Below, one piece after another: positions 55,264-64,000 of a DNA stretch of 64,000 bases. Each line of letters begins with the position of its first letter. Position 1 is the stretch's first letter. Location: positions 168,357 through 232,356 of the forward strand of contig MU001514.1 of assembly GCA_010093485.1 (NCBI GenBank), in the 5' to 3' direction. Under the pieces are notes generated by a model. It made no database searches, was not told the DNA's origin, and saw only the letters and a program-made list of their open reading frames with translations. Position numbers and translations under genes: made by a program. Source of the DNA: Karstenula rhodostoma CBS 690.94. Lineage: Eukaryota; Ascomycota; Dothideomycetes; Pleosporales; Didymosphaeriaceae.

Positions 55264-56705
55264 ATGCAGAAAGATGCCGCCCCGGAAGTCCCTGCTGGCG
55301 ATGTCACCGCAAAACGATACCACGAAAGTGACGTAGAGAAGGAGGTTCGCATCCAGAGAGGCTTCCCAGAATTCGAAAAAGACATGCCGTCCCTAGGCAG
55401 CAGATTCAACTTCTCGCTCAAGGACAATTTGACGTCTTATCTTGGCTCCAGTAATCCATTCTATGCGCCCGTGGACCCGCAGAAGGTAAGCAACCCACCG
55501 GCCACAAAGTGCATGTGTCTTTCCTCTCTTGCAGACGGAAAGACTTCTTTCTCCCCCAGCCGACACCCAACGAGGTATCCGCGCAACCTGTCTTAACTCA
55601 CACTGACTTTGTACCCGCAACTTTAGGACTACGTTTGGCTGCTCGACAACACCGCCTACCAGAACAGATTGGGGAGGTGGAAGGCCGAATATGTCGCTTG
55701 TTATTTCGTCAAGAACAGCGGAAAGGACCTTTCCGAGGTCGTAGGCTGGGTTGCCGACAAAGTAGGACTGGCCAAGGATGAGCAGGCCGAGGCCACCATC
55801 GAGAAGAGGATACAGCCTCTGCTGGACCAGATCTTGCCCGCGCATTCCGTCACAGTCGATCTCCAGGGTATGGAGGTTCGTCTGGGCCCAAGTGGCCGCG
55901 ACGGAATCAGCACCGACGAGATTGCCATTCCCGGACACGGTTACAAGGACGGAGAGGTCATCACGTCGAAAGCTGTCAACGCCGATGCCACACCCATCAA
56001 CACCACATTTGCAACTGCGAAGGGCTGGGCCATCATCAGTGATGTCGACGACACCATCAAGAAAACGCAAACTAATTCGCCCGTCGGTATCTTGAAGACG
56101 ACCTTTGTAGACGACCCGGAGCCCATCCAAGGAATGCCGGAGCTCTACAAGCACCTCATGCAGAAACTAGGTGCGTACATCCCACTTCCACCCAACATTC
56201 AAATATCCATTCACGCGTGCTAACCAGACCCCAAGACACCCCACCCATCTGGTACCTCTCCGCCTCCCCCTACAACCTCTACCCCTTCCTCCGCCAATTC
56301 CGCGAAACCCACTTCCCACCAGGCACCCTCATCCTGCGCGACGCCTCGTGGATGAACCTCGCCGGCTTCCTCGCCAACCTCACCCAAGGCACCGAAGCCT
56401 ACAAGGTCGACCGCATGGAAAAACTCCACGACTGGTTCCCCAAGCGCAGGTTCCTCTGCATCGGCGACAGCACACAGAGCGACCCCGAAGCCTACGCCGA
56501 CATGTACCGCAGGCATCCCAAGTGGATCGGCGCCATCTACATCCGCAAGGTGGTGGATGTGGGGGAGACGGATGAGAGTGAGAAGAATAAACCCGAGAGG
56601 TTTGAGAGGGCGTTTAGGGACGTGCCGAGGGGGGTGTGGTGGGTTTTTGAGGATCCCGGGGAGTTGTATGCGAAGGTGGATGCGCTGGTTGCGGGGGCGA
56701 AGTGA
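55264..56705 (+). CDS. app1: App1-type phosphatidate phosphatase (DUF2183)
   Basis: Mg-dependent phosphatidate phosphatase of cortical actin patches, converting phosphatidate to diacylglycerol (known for yeast App1). Three exons (55264-55485, 55627-56174, 56228-56705) give 415 aa. The HAD-type DxDxT motif is 'ISDVDDTIKKT' with Asp at about 213 and 215. 'IWYLSASPYNLYPFLRQF' and 'RDASWMNLAGF' follow, and 'KRRFLCIGDSTQSDPEAYAD' is the closing HAD motif. The N-terminal C2-like part has 'DYVWLLDNTAYQ'. Intron 1 is modelled as 141 nt; it contains a 40-nt stretch (55535-55574) with its own splice sites that would break the frame. At the second junction only the inner donor (GTACAT, 56175) keeps frame. 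The length is short compared with yeast App1, which has a long Pro-rich tail. Confidence 0.88.
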
Positions 56706-57268
56706 GGAAGTTTTTTTTTTCGCTCTGAGAAGGTGAGGTCGGCAGAGCGTCGGCCGTGTTTATATGTCTGTGATACTGCGGTTTTTTTTTTCTCTTCTTT
56801 TCTTTCTGTTGTTGGTATACCCTGGCGCTTTAGTAGTATCTGTTGTTCTTTTCGTACGAACAGCAAATATCCCATGTCCTATTCAAGCCGGACTCCTTTG
56901 GGTGGTACGCGTGATGCGAGCACTGAGCTCTGCAGTAGCGGGATTAGTACTTCGTTGTGCTGATGGCCTGCCTGCGCCGTGTCACAACGACAGTTCCCGC
57001 CATCGTGCATCCCCCTAGGGAATCCGAGGCAGATGCCACAGTAGTTTGGCCGGGGCGCGTGCCCTCTTGCCAGGGAAGTCGAGGTTTATTTTTCAGTGAT
57101 ATAGGAAGCATTTGTAGGAGGCACTTTCCCAATATGTCAGCTTTCGGCTTGGGCTACACACATCAACACGAAGCGGAATACACATGTAGTAGTCTGTTCT
57201 CATATATTCATGCGAGGTTTATTCGCGTTTTTTGTTTTTTCGTCTAGCTACTACACGTCACCGCGCGT
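56706..57268. other. Intergenic between convergent genes
   Basis: About 560 bp with T-runs near 56711 and 56781 that fall in the app1 3' region. No gene. Confidence 0.5.
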
Positions 57269-58373
57269 CTAGACAACAATCTTGTGCGGGGCGTCCTTCT
57301 CCTCGGGCTCGCCGAAGATGTTAACGGGCCACCTGGGCTTGTTGGCGACGTAGGGGATGTTGAAGCGACGCGGCTCCTTCCTGCCAATCTCCTCGATCTT
57401 CTCAAAGTCCTCCTTGGAGAGCTCAATCTCCTTGAAATTCTCCTGGATGCGCGACGCGGTGACCGACTTAGGGATGACGGAGTGGCCACCAACTTGTGCC
57501 CATGCGAGGATTACCTGTGCGGGGGTCGCCTTGTTGGCTTCTGCGACGGCCTTGACGGTCTCGTGCTGGACGAGGAGGGGCAGGCCAATCATGTTGTTGC
57601 CGAAGGCCTGGGGGGGTCAGCTGCTGCAGGTGGTGGAGACTGTGGAGAGGATGCTTACAGAGTACTCGGTAATGTGGATGCCCTTCTCCGCGGCGTACTT
57701 GATCAGCTCTGTCTGGAGGAGACGCGGGTGGCGTTCGATCTGGTTGGCAGCGGGCGTGACGCCAGTGGCGTCAATGAGAGCCTGAAGGTGCTCCTTGGTG
57801 TGGTTGGAGACACCGACGGCGCGGGCCTTCTCCTTGGGGAGCTTGGTCATCGCCTTCCAGGTGTCGACAATGGAGATGTCGTCGAGAATCTTGACGTCGC
57901 CGTCAGGATGGTCGGACTTGTCCTGCAGGGGGAAGAGGTTCTGGTTGACATCGCCGCGCTCATCGAAGGCAACGGGGAAGTGAACAAGGTAGAGGTCTAG
58001 GTACTCGAGGCCGAGCTCAGCCAGGCAGTCGTCGAGCGCAGCGGCGACGTGCTCGGGGCGGTGCTGGGAGTTCCAGAGCTTGGAGACAAGGAAAAGGTCC
58101 TCGCGCTTAATGCCGAGCTCGCTGAACGCCCTCTTCAAGGCATTCGCAATCTCCTTCTGGTTGCCGTAGACCTTGGCGAAGTCAATGTGCTTGTAACCGG
58201 CCTTGAGCGCCTCGTAGACAGCAGCCTCGACCTGGCCGGGCTCTGCTTGCCATGTTCCAAAGCCCAATTGACTGTGCAGTTGCAATTAGCAAAACAGCGA
58301 TTAGATGGCTTTGCTCATGCACTTACGGGATGGAGGCACCAGTGTTGAGCTTTACAGTTCTTCCGAGAGACAT
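57269..58373 (-). CDS. Aldo-keto reductase
   Basis: NADPH-dependent reduction of aldehydes or ketones; the sugar/xylose-reductase-like group is likeliest. Three exons (58373-58327, 58271-57659, 57607-57269), introns 55 and 51 nt, 332 aa. All four catalytic residues are visible: Asp and Tyr in '[12 protein letters not shown]', Lys in 'LFLVSKLWN', His in 'LDLYLVHFP'. The beta-hairpin start '[20 protein letters not shown]' forms across the first splice, and '[11 protein letters not shown]' across the second. The cofactor loop '[15 protein letters not shown]' has the Lys/Ser/Arg typical of NADPH preference. Start ATG at 58373 is the first in frame. Convergent with app1. Confidence 0.94.
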
Positions 58374-59392
58374 ATTGTTTGATCAAATGGAAATGTGCAA
58401 GTTTGTGGAATTGAAAGGAAAGACGGAATTTGCGGGCGATGAAATAGCTGTTGCAATGACGCGGGGCAATATGAAAGGTGGGATGGCGGGGTTTTTTGGC
58501 GCGGTTGCCGTCTCCATCGAGCACTCCATCCGCTCCGCGTTCCACTTTTTGGCGCGCAGCTGCAGTCCTGGACGTCATGATTGGTCTGTAGACTGCTGAA
58601 GCCCGCGGTAGTGGTTATGGCGACCAAAAGCCGGGAAAAACCTCGGCTTTGAGGCTCAAAAGATCGGCATATCGGGATCGAAGTTGCTTGATTGGTGGGA
58701 CAACTTGTATAGGGCTGCTGGAAGTGCCCTTCAAGTGCCTGCCGGAAGTGCCTGCTAGGTGTGTCTAACCGTCCTGGTCACAGTTCACTTACATCGCCGA
58801 GATCAATGGCAGCTTCAAACGTCATACCCTGACAGGAAGCTCACCCTGTGTCACAGTTCTATGTAGTGCCGTTGCAGGTAAGTGTAGAGAGTACAAGATA
58901 CCTAATCACGTGCGTTATTCTCAACCTTGAAACCTTGGCGTTTTCATCTAACAATTGTACGACAGCCCCACCCTCAAATTAACGTTTCAATGCATCCACA
59001 GTAGATGCTCTTCACAAGAAATGTTCAATCCGACTTGCCCCCATGGAAGAACCAACGTCATACACAACACACCTCTCAGTATGAGAACGCTACAAGTCGA
59101 AGAGAAATCCCCGATCTAAGGTACGATGGACTGTGGCCATGTCGAAGAAAGCTTCTTCATGTGAAAGGTCCTCCACAGCAACAGCCGGTGTTGTGAGTAA
59201 CTTATGTGCTAAGGGAATATTCGTGTTGCGAGAAATCAAAGGTAAGGAAAAGGTCCACGAGGTCCAAATGACGGCAAATACTTGCACGGGAACACAAGAA
59301 GCTGTGAACAATCAGTGACCCTGCGCCACTTGGCCACATCGCTCACACGCTTCAAACAGCTGAGTGTGCACCAGCGCCTCTTGCACGAGACC
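58374..59392. other. Gene-free region
   Basis: About 1 kb upstream of the AKR start. Only short frames without domains. Confidence 0.5.
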
Positions 59393-59476
59393 ATCACAAG
59401 ATCAATGTGATGTGACACTTTTGCAAGCCGCAACAAAACGCAGTACAAGAACTCAGTAGGGATAATCACAAATACA
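59393..59476 (-). mobile_element. Short dispersed repeat, copy 3
   Basis: On the minus strand the sequence TACTGAGTTCTTGTACTGCG, then TTTTGTTGCGGCTTGCAAAAG, matches copy 1 (10683) closely; after that it is deleted relative to it. Weak direct repeats flank it, ATCACAAGATCA (59393-59404) and ATCACAAATACA (59465-59476), 10 of 12 identical. It lies about 45 kb from the other copies. Confidence 0.5.
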
Positions 59477-60310
59477 CAGGACGGAGTTACACACGCAGGC
59501 GATGAGGCCACTCGAATATATTGATGTCATACATAAATGACAAATTCAGCCTACGGCCACCTCGCCCCCCGGAAGTGTGAGACACGCCGCGGAGCACACA
59601 CGCGCGCACGTGCACACGCGAACGAGCGCGTGCCGCCGTCAAAGGCATCAGCGCGCTGACCACCCACCCACCCCCTTCATCCGAAACCCAGACAAACCGA
59701 TGACTCCTCCACCAAACGCCTGCCTGCCTCCTTTATCCGCCCACTAAATACCCTCCAGGCAGCGACGCTCAAACCAGGACGCCATCTCACGAGCAAGGCA
59801 TAGCTCTTCGCGAGAACACTTGCGCCCGGCGTGCATCCAGCCGCCCGTCCCTGCTCATACACCCTTTGTGCATGACTGTTGTGCTGCTGCCTCCGTTCCG
59901 TTCCTCCGCACAGGCGCAAAACCAGAGTCCTAGGGCCGAGCGTTGGGAGACCAATCCAGCAGACCCGAACCAGCCGAACCCAGCTGGGTGGGACCTGCCT
60001 TCATTGCTGCGAGTCCGAGCTCGATGGTGTGCCCACGCCTCTGGCTGGTTGTGCGAGAAGAAAGTGAAGCAATGGGTATCTAGGGTCGGTTGAAGCGGAT
60101 AGCCGCTTCAGAAAGGAGGTGTGGCTGGCTGACTGGGGAAAGCTTGTATTGCTATTCTGCTTCGAAATGTTGAACGGGACTCAGAAGGAAACACGAGAAG
60201 TTAGATGGTTCCATCTCGAAATCCGAGCCTTCTTATCCCGTACATCGAAGCGAAGCAGAGCGCGGGGCTGAGTGGAGATTGTATCGTCGAAGCTGTGATG
60301 GAGCGCGGCG
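59477..60310. other. Gene-free region
   Basis: About 830 bp without a supported gene. It contains the alternating purine-pyrimidine run at 59594-59620. Confidence 0.45.
59594..59620. repeat. 27-nt alternating purine-pyrimidine tract
   Basis: Strict Pu-Py alternation mixing CA and CG steps (GCACACACGCGCGCACGTGC then ACACGCG). Such tracts can adopt Z-DNA. Function unknown. Confidence 0.7.
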
Positions 60311-60685
60311 TCACGGGTCTTCAAAGTCGGTCATGCCATCGAAGAGGTCGGTCACTACCTTGAGCATAGGCTCGAGGAGAGTATTGTCATCGCCAGCCTC
60401 CCCTCCGAAGAACCTGACGCGCTGGGCCTCCAGCGCTTGCTCTCTCGCGGATTCGTAATGGAGGCGGCGATCCTGCCATGCTGAATACGTTTGATGCCAG
60501 TGGTTTGCGGGCGCAGTCGCGATGGGATAATGTATATTCTGCGTCTGGGAAAAGGAACTCGTGGTACTCGTAAAAGAAGAAGTGGTATCGGTGGAAAGCG
60601 TTCGAATATGGTTTGTATTTGATTTGTTACCGTCGCGGTGACGGGGACGACTCCTTGTTCGCTTCCTGTTGTGACGCTTGCTCAT
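60311..60685 (-). CDS. Small conserved fungal protein, function unknown
   Basis: 124 aa from ATG 60685; a longer frame starts at 60802, but its extra residues look like leader sequence. The N-terminus is very basic (KRHNRKRTRSRPRHRDG), the middle Ser/Thr-rich, and the C-terminal half looks folded: 'YSAWQDRRLHYESAREQALE' (helix), then 'VRFFGGEAGDDNTLLEPMLK', then 'VVTDLFDGMTDFEDP'. I recall the 'FGGE-GD' plus 'LFDGxxDFxDP' pattern in small hypothetical proteins of related fungi, which supports a real gene. No function is known to me. Confidence 0.6.
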   Translation of the reverse strand: MSKRHNRKRTRSRPRHRDGNKSNTNHIRTLSTDTTSSFTSTTSSFSQTQNIHYPIATAPANHWHQTYSAWQDRRLHYESAREQALEAQRVRFFGGEAGDDNTLLEPMLKVVTDLFDGMTDFEDP

Positions 60686-61663
60686 ATTGATGGAGAGACC
60701 TTCGGCGACGAACAAGACGAAAAGGAAGAAAGAGGGAAGGTGATGATCGGAAAAAGTAGGGACGAAACGGGAGAAAATCCTACCAAGACTCTTATACAAC
60801 ACTTATTCATATGCCACATCACGCCCTAGTCACCCAGTCAGAAGGCGGAGTGACTCAACGGATGGTGTGAGGGTGCAAAGTGGATCAGTCGACCCGTGCT
60901 CGCCGCTGACTGGCCAGGCGTGACTCCTTACACCGCCAAGCAGCCCAAATGCGCGCTGAGGTGGCGAAGCCGATATCGCTGTTGGGCTTTCGCGAGCCTC
61001 ACCGACGCATTTCGTTTAACAAAACGGACACATCATACATCTCTTCTTTGCTCTGCACTGCGACATGCAAAACGTACGCCACATGCGCGGCGTCCTTCGC
61101 GTAGCGTGGCTTTGCGGGCGCGGCACATACGAGAGGATTTCAAATCCCACAACAAGTGGCTGTGCTCGAGGTCACTCAGCCTTCACCAACCAACGCGAGG
61201 TGTGGCAGACGTACTCGGAATAACCAGGCCATCGAGCACGGGGCAGATTCAGGACGAAAATGATTAATTGAAGACGAATTTCCAAGGGCGCATGCGAGCC
61301 GGGTCGCAGTCGCAAGGCGTTTCCGTATGAATAGCCACGTCGGTGTGCTAAGGTTGTGCTGTATATCCCTCGGAGGTCGCTTTCGGTGCCTTGTGCCTTA
61401 CCAACGCTTGGGATATGCTCAAGCCATCATCAGTACATGTATGAGTAGATCATCGAAACATAATTGGTTGCTGGCAGAGTCCGCTTGCCTAATGCTTCCA
61501 GTGTTGGTCTCGGATAAAAGCGCATAGGCGCAATGTTGCCTACAATACGATAAGAGGAGCAAATACCATATTGATGGTCTAGGGATAAGTGGCTTCTGCC
61601 TAGGCCGCACTGACTGGGTCGGTATATACTCTAGGCGCAACTGATGTCTATGAAGGCATATTT
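60686..61663. other. Gene-free region
   Basis: About 980 bp. Only short frames. No repeat copies found. Confidence 0.45.
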
Positions 61664-61972
61664 CTAGGGAAGATTAGAGGTGTCTTCTGCCTGAGGATTC
61701 AAGGGCATAAAAAATCTGGCGTCTCGTAGCTCCATGTCGGTGTGTTTCACTCCGTTGCGCCGATCTGGCGGGAAGTACGTAGGAAGCTGCCGGCTCTCCA
61801 TGTCTTTCACCGACGGCAGGAATAGAACCTGGTTTCCAACCACTCGTGTCGTATCAGTACCCCTCTTGACGCGTAATCCCCATATCATAACGGTATCTGA
61901 TGTCACCTGTGTCAGTCGTTCGTCGATGTTATATGCCAACCTCTTAAATACGTATTCCGGATATGTAGTATT
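61664..61972 (-). pseudogene. Possible coding remnant or exon, 102 codons
   Basis: Open from just after a TGA at 61973 down to TAG at 61664. The reading includes 'TTYPEYVFKRLAYNIDERLT', 'VVGNQVLFLPSVKDMES' and 'QLPTYFPPDRRNGVKHTD', which looks like real protein. There is no ATG in the first 30 codons and no domain that I recognise. It could be the last exon of an unrecognised gene or a decayed fragment. Confidence 0.25.
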
Positions 61973-62085
61973 TCAGTATAGCGTCTGAATAAGTAGTGCA
62001 GCTGCACTGTCTCTTATTTCCTTTGCTTCACCCACTTCCTTTTTGACATTTGTCAGTAGTGAATTGCAAATTACGCGATTTCACA
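61973..62085. other. Short spacer and leader of the cytochrome b561-like gene
   Basis: 113 bp including a pyrimidine-rich stretch (TCTCTTATTTCCTTTGCTTC) before the start codon. Confidence 0.4.
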
Positions 62086-62947
62086 ATGTCTGTTGCGAGA
62101 TCAGCATTCGTGCTTAGCTTTGGTAGGCACATCAGATAGAAAGACTTCCAACACGCAAATACTTACAACGACAGCATCGCTTGCACTTGGTCAATACGGT
62201 CCTAACGGTCAATATGGACCCGACGGCAGTAACGGAGACGACTCCAGCGCCTTCAACGGAGGTGGAAGCAGCTCTTTTAACAATGGCAGCTTCGGTTCAG
62301 GTAATGGTTTCTTCGGGCACAATACCGCACTGTAAGCGATCTCCACAATTCAGTTCTGCGGTGACGACGCTAATTGGACTTCGATGTCCAGTATTGCACA
62401 TGGCGTCCTCGCCTCGCTCGCTTTCGTAATCTTCTTTCCTATGGGTTCGATACTGGTTCGAATGGCATCTTTCTCGGGGTTGTGGCTCGTCCACGGCCTC
62501 TTCCAGATATTCGCCTTTGTCGTGTACATTGCAGCCTTTGCCTTGGGCGTGTGGATGACGCAACAAGCTCCCTCTCAAGTCAACCTCATTGGGCGATACC
62601 ATCCGATCATTGGGATAGTGCTCTTTGTCGTCTTATTCTTCCAGCCAGTCCTTGGCCTGATCCACCACTTCCAGTTCAAGAAGTACGGACGCCGCACCTT
62701 CTGGTCTTATGGACATCTATGGCTTGGAAGACTTGTGATTCCATTGGGGATGATCAATGGCGGATTAGGACTGTTGCTTGCGACTGAGACTGGCTATGGC
62801 CGGCCCACAACCGGTCAGATTGCCGCGTATGGTGTGGTCGCAGGCATCATGTCGCTGTTGTGGCTGGCAGCCACCATTATTGGAGAGCGAAGGAGGGCGA
62901 AAGCGCGGAAGGTGCCTGTGGGAGGCTACAAGGAGCAGTACGCCTGA
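62086..62947 (+). CDS. Cytochrome b561-like integral membrane protein
   Basis: Three exons (62086-62122, 62175-62331, 62392-62947), introns 52 and 60 nt, 249 aa. The signal peptide crosses the first splice (MSVARSAFVLSFASLALG). A low-complexity Gly/Asn/Ser linker follows (residues about 20-64). Five to six hydrophobic helices then carry four well-placed His: 'IAHGVLASLAF', 'WLVHGLFQIF', 'GRYHPIIGIV' and 'YGHLWLGRLVI', the two-heme pattern of b561/FRRS1-type proteins. It likely passes electrons across a membrane; donor and acceptor are unknown. The usual DOMON or dehydrogenase domain ahead of such a module is absent and replaced by the short linker. Confidence 0.85.
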
Positions 62948-64000
62948 AGGCCACGTTGTGGATTAGGAACGCCATATATCTGCGAGTGTTTTGACTGCAG
63001 ATGCACCCATCGTCTGCCGTGAAACTTGGAAGTTGTTGCTGATGAACATGGAGCTGGGTTACTGCACAGTGGCTTGGGGGGCTTCCGGTCAAGCGGAAAA
63101 TTGTTAGGGACGGACAAATCCGGAGAGCTCGACGAGGCAAGCCGTGCCAGCAAGCAAGCAAGATAGAACGCATGACAGAAGATCCAAAAACAGCCCCAGT
63201 TGCGGTGCAATCTTCCTGTTTTGGACCCCGCTATGGTGGGAGCAAGCACTGTCCTCGTACAGATGTCTGAATCCTACGTATATATCGAATATAATCACTA
63301 TCTTACCGCATGCAGCGATGGCGAGTCTTTCGCAGTCGTACACTGCTTAGCAGACCCTACTCAACGCTTACCACCCCCTGCCAACGGGCAATTGGTGGTA
63401 CGTAGATTATTCGCTCCTATCAAAACTGGGGGCTGTGTTTCCGTGCTGTGGGGACTAATGCTCAATGTGCATGCTTCTGCCGTTGGCTGCGCTACCGCAA
63501 AGGGTGTGCCCGAGGCCGATCGTTCGGAGGGCGTTCGGATCAAGAGTATGTGCAAGGTACACTCCCGTAGAAATGCAGACCAGCTTGCAGCGCGCAAGGC
63601 AGTGGGGTTGCGATGGCTGACGGCGGGCCGCAGAAACCTGGAGGTGGCAAAGAACGTGCACACCGGTCATACCAGTAGTTGGACTTGGAGATGGTTGAGG
63701 GTACGCATCGGCCGTGCGAGATTTTGAGCGTCAGTGGGGTCTGGAGCGCTGAGATGGGTCGATAAAGGAAACAAAGAGCTTCCAGAAGCCTCAACTCTGC
63801 AGCCTCAACCTCGAAAGCTTTCTTCGCGCAGGCAAGGCTGATGGACAAGTGTAAGCGAGTGGACTAGACTAGCCGTGACATGCCTGCTGGGCTTATGTGG
63901 AGCATCTTTCACACACTATTAATAGCAATCGCCCGTGGAGCTGAATTGTGCAGTGTGGTCGCTCCGGTAGAGATTGCCTTTCAGAGGAGAGGAGTGGGGT
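62948..64000. other. Gene-free right edge
   Basis: About 1 kb. A 175-aa plus-strand frame (63200-63727) overlaps minus-strand frames, lacks any domain and opens without an early ATG. I do not call it. A gene extending beyond the right edge cannot be excluded. Confidence 0.4.

Noticed and set aside
55535..55574. Treating this 40-nt piece as a normal exon of app1
   Set aside because: It breaks the frame before the conserved 'DYVWLLDNTAYQ', so the main model skips it.
63200..63727. A 175-codon plus-strand frame near the right edge
   Set aside because: It opens without an early ATG, has no recognisable domain, and overlaps several minus-strand frames of similar quality.

Overview
This window is nuclear DNA of a filamentous ascomycete. 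The evidence is many genes broken by short introns (about 45-75 nt, GT-AG, with CTAAC-like branch sites), fungal-only proteins, an ER Hsp70 ending in HDEL, a GH55 glucanase, and AT-rich repeat copies differing mainly by C-T/G-A transitions, as RIP would leave. A dothideomycete close to Pleosporales is my best guess from the look of the proteins, but that placement is inference. Exon-intron models were spliced by hand from frame, splice signals and protein continuity. No database was searched.

Layout. 1-9.2 kb: an MFS drug/H+ antiporter (minus), the Rsp5-adaptor gene ssh4 (minus), then gene-poor DNA with two tandem-repeat blocks. 9.2-15.5 kb: a small coiled-coil/CCCH protein, a repeat-rich AT-biased block, an MFS sugar porter, and 2.7 kb of gene-free DNA holding more repeat copies. 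15.6-19.8 kb: a 1355-aa ankyrin protein with an NLR-like layout. 20.3-24.5 kb: a secreted SnoaL-like protein, a conserved NTF2-like protein, and a MOSC-flavoreductase-ferredoxin fusion. 25-30.1 kb: Lhs1-type ER chaperone and a sideroflexin. 30.5-30.7 kb: a poly(A)-flanked insertion containing an N gap. 30.8-36.8 kb: a large fungal conserved protein facing an eight-exon PLP aminotransferase. 38.5-45.3 kb: GH55 glucanase, Pus7 pseudouridine synthase, a short insertion with 13-bp direct repeats, and an SDR that lacks the catalytic Lys. 45.6-47 kb: small ORFs, one like a HET-protein tail. 47.4-62.9 kb: GNAT, a CCCH protein, an OSGIN-like flavoprotein, a VHS/GAT protein, App1-type phosphatidate phosphatase, an aldo-keto reductase, a small conserved protein and a cytochrome b561-like membrane protein. 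No tRNA, rRNA or CRISPR was seen.

Most genes are independent housekeeping or metabolic genes, and there is no biosynthetic cluster. Two trafficking/ubiquitin-linked genes (ssh4 and the GAT protein) and the ER chaperone are the clearest cell-biology genes. The most unusual signal is a family of very short repeats (about 30-90 bp, five copies). Each copy is flanked by 12-17 bp imperfect direct repeats, one copy has what looks like an empty paralogous site beside it, and two copies seem 5'-truncated. Two other insertions in the window are also flanked by direct repeats. Two introns appear to be GC-AG rather than GT-AG.
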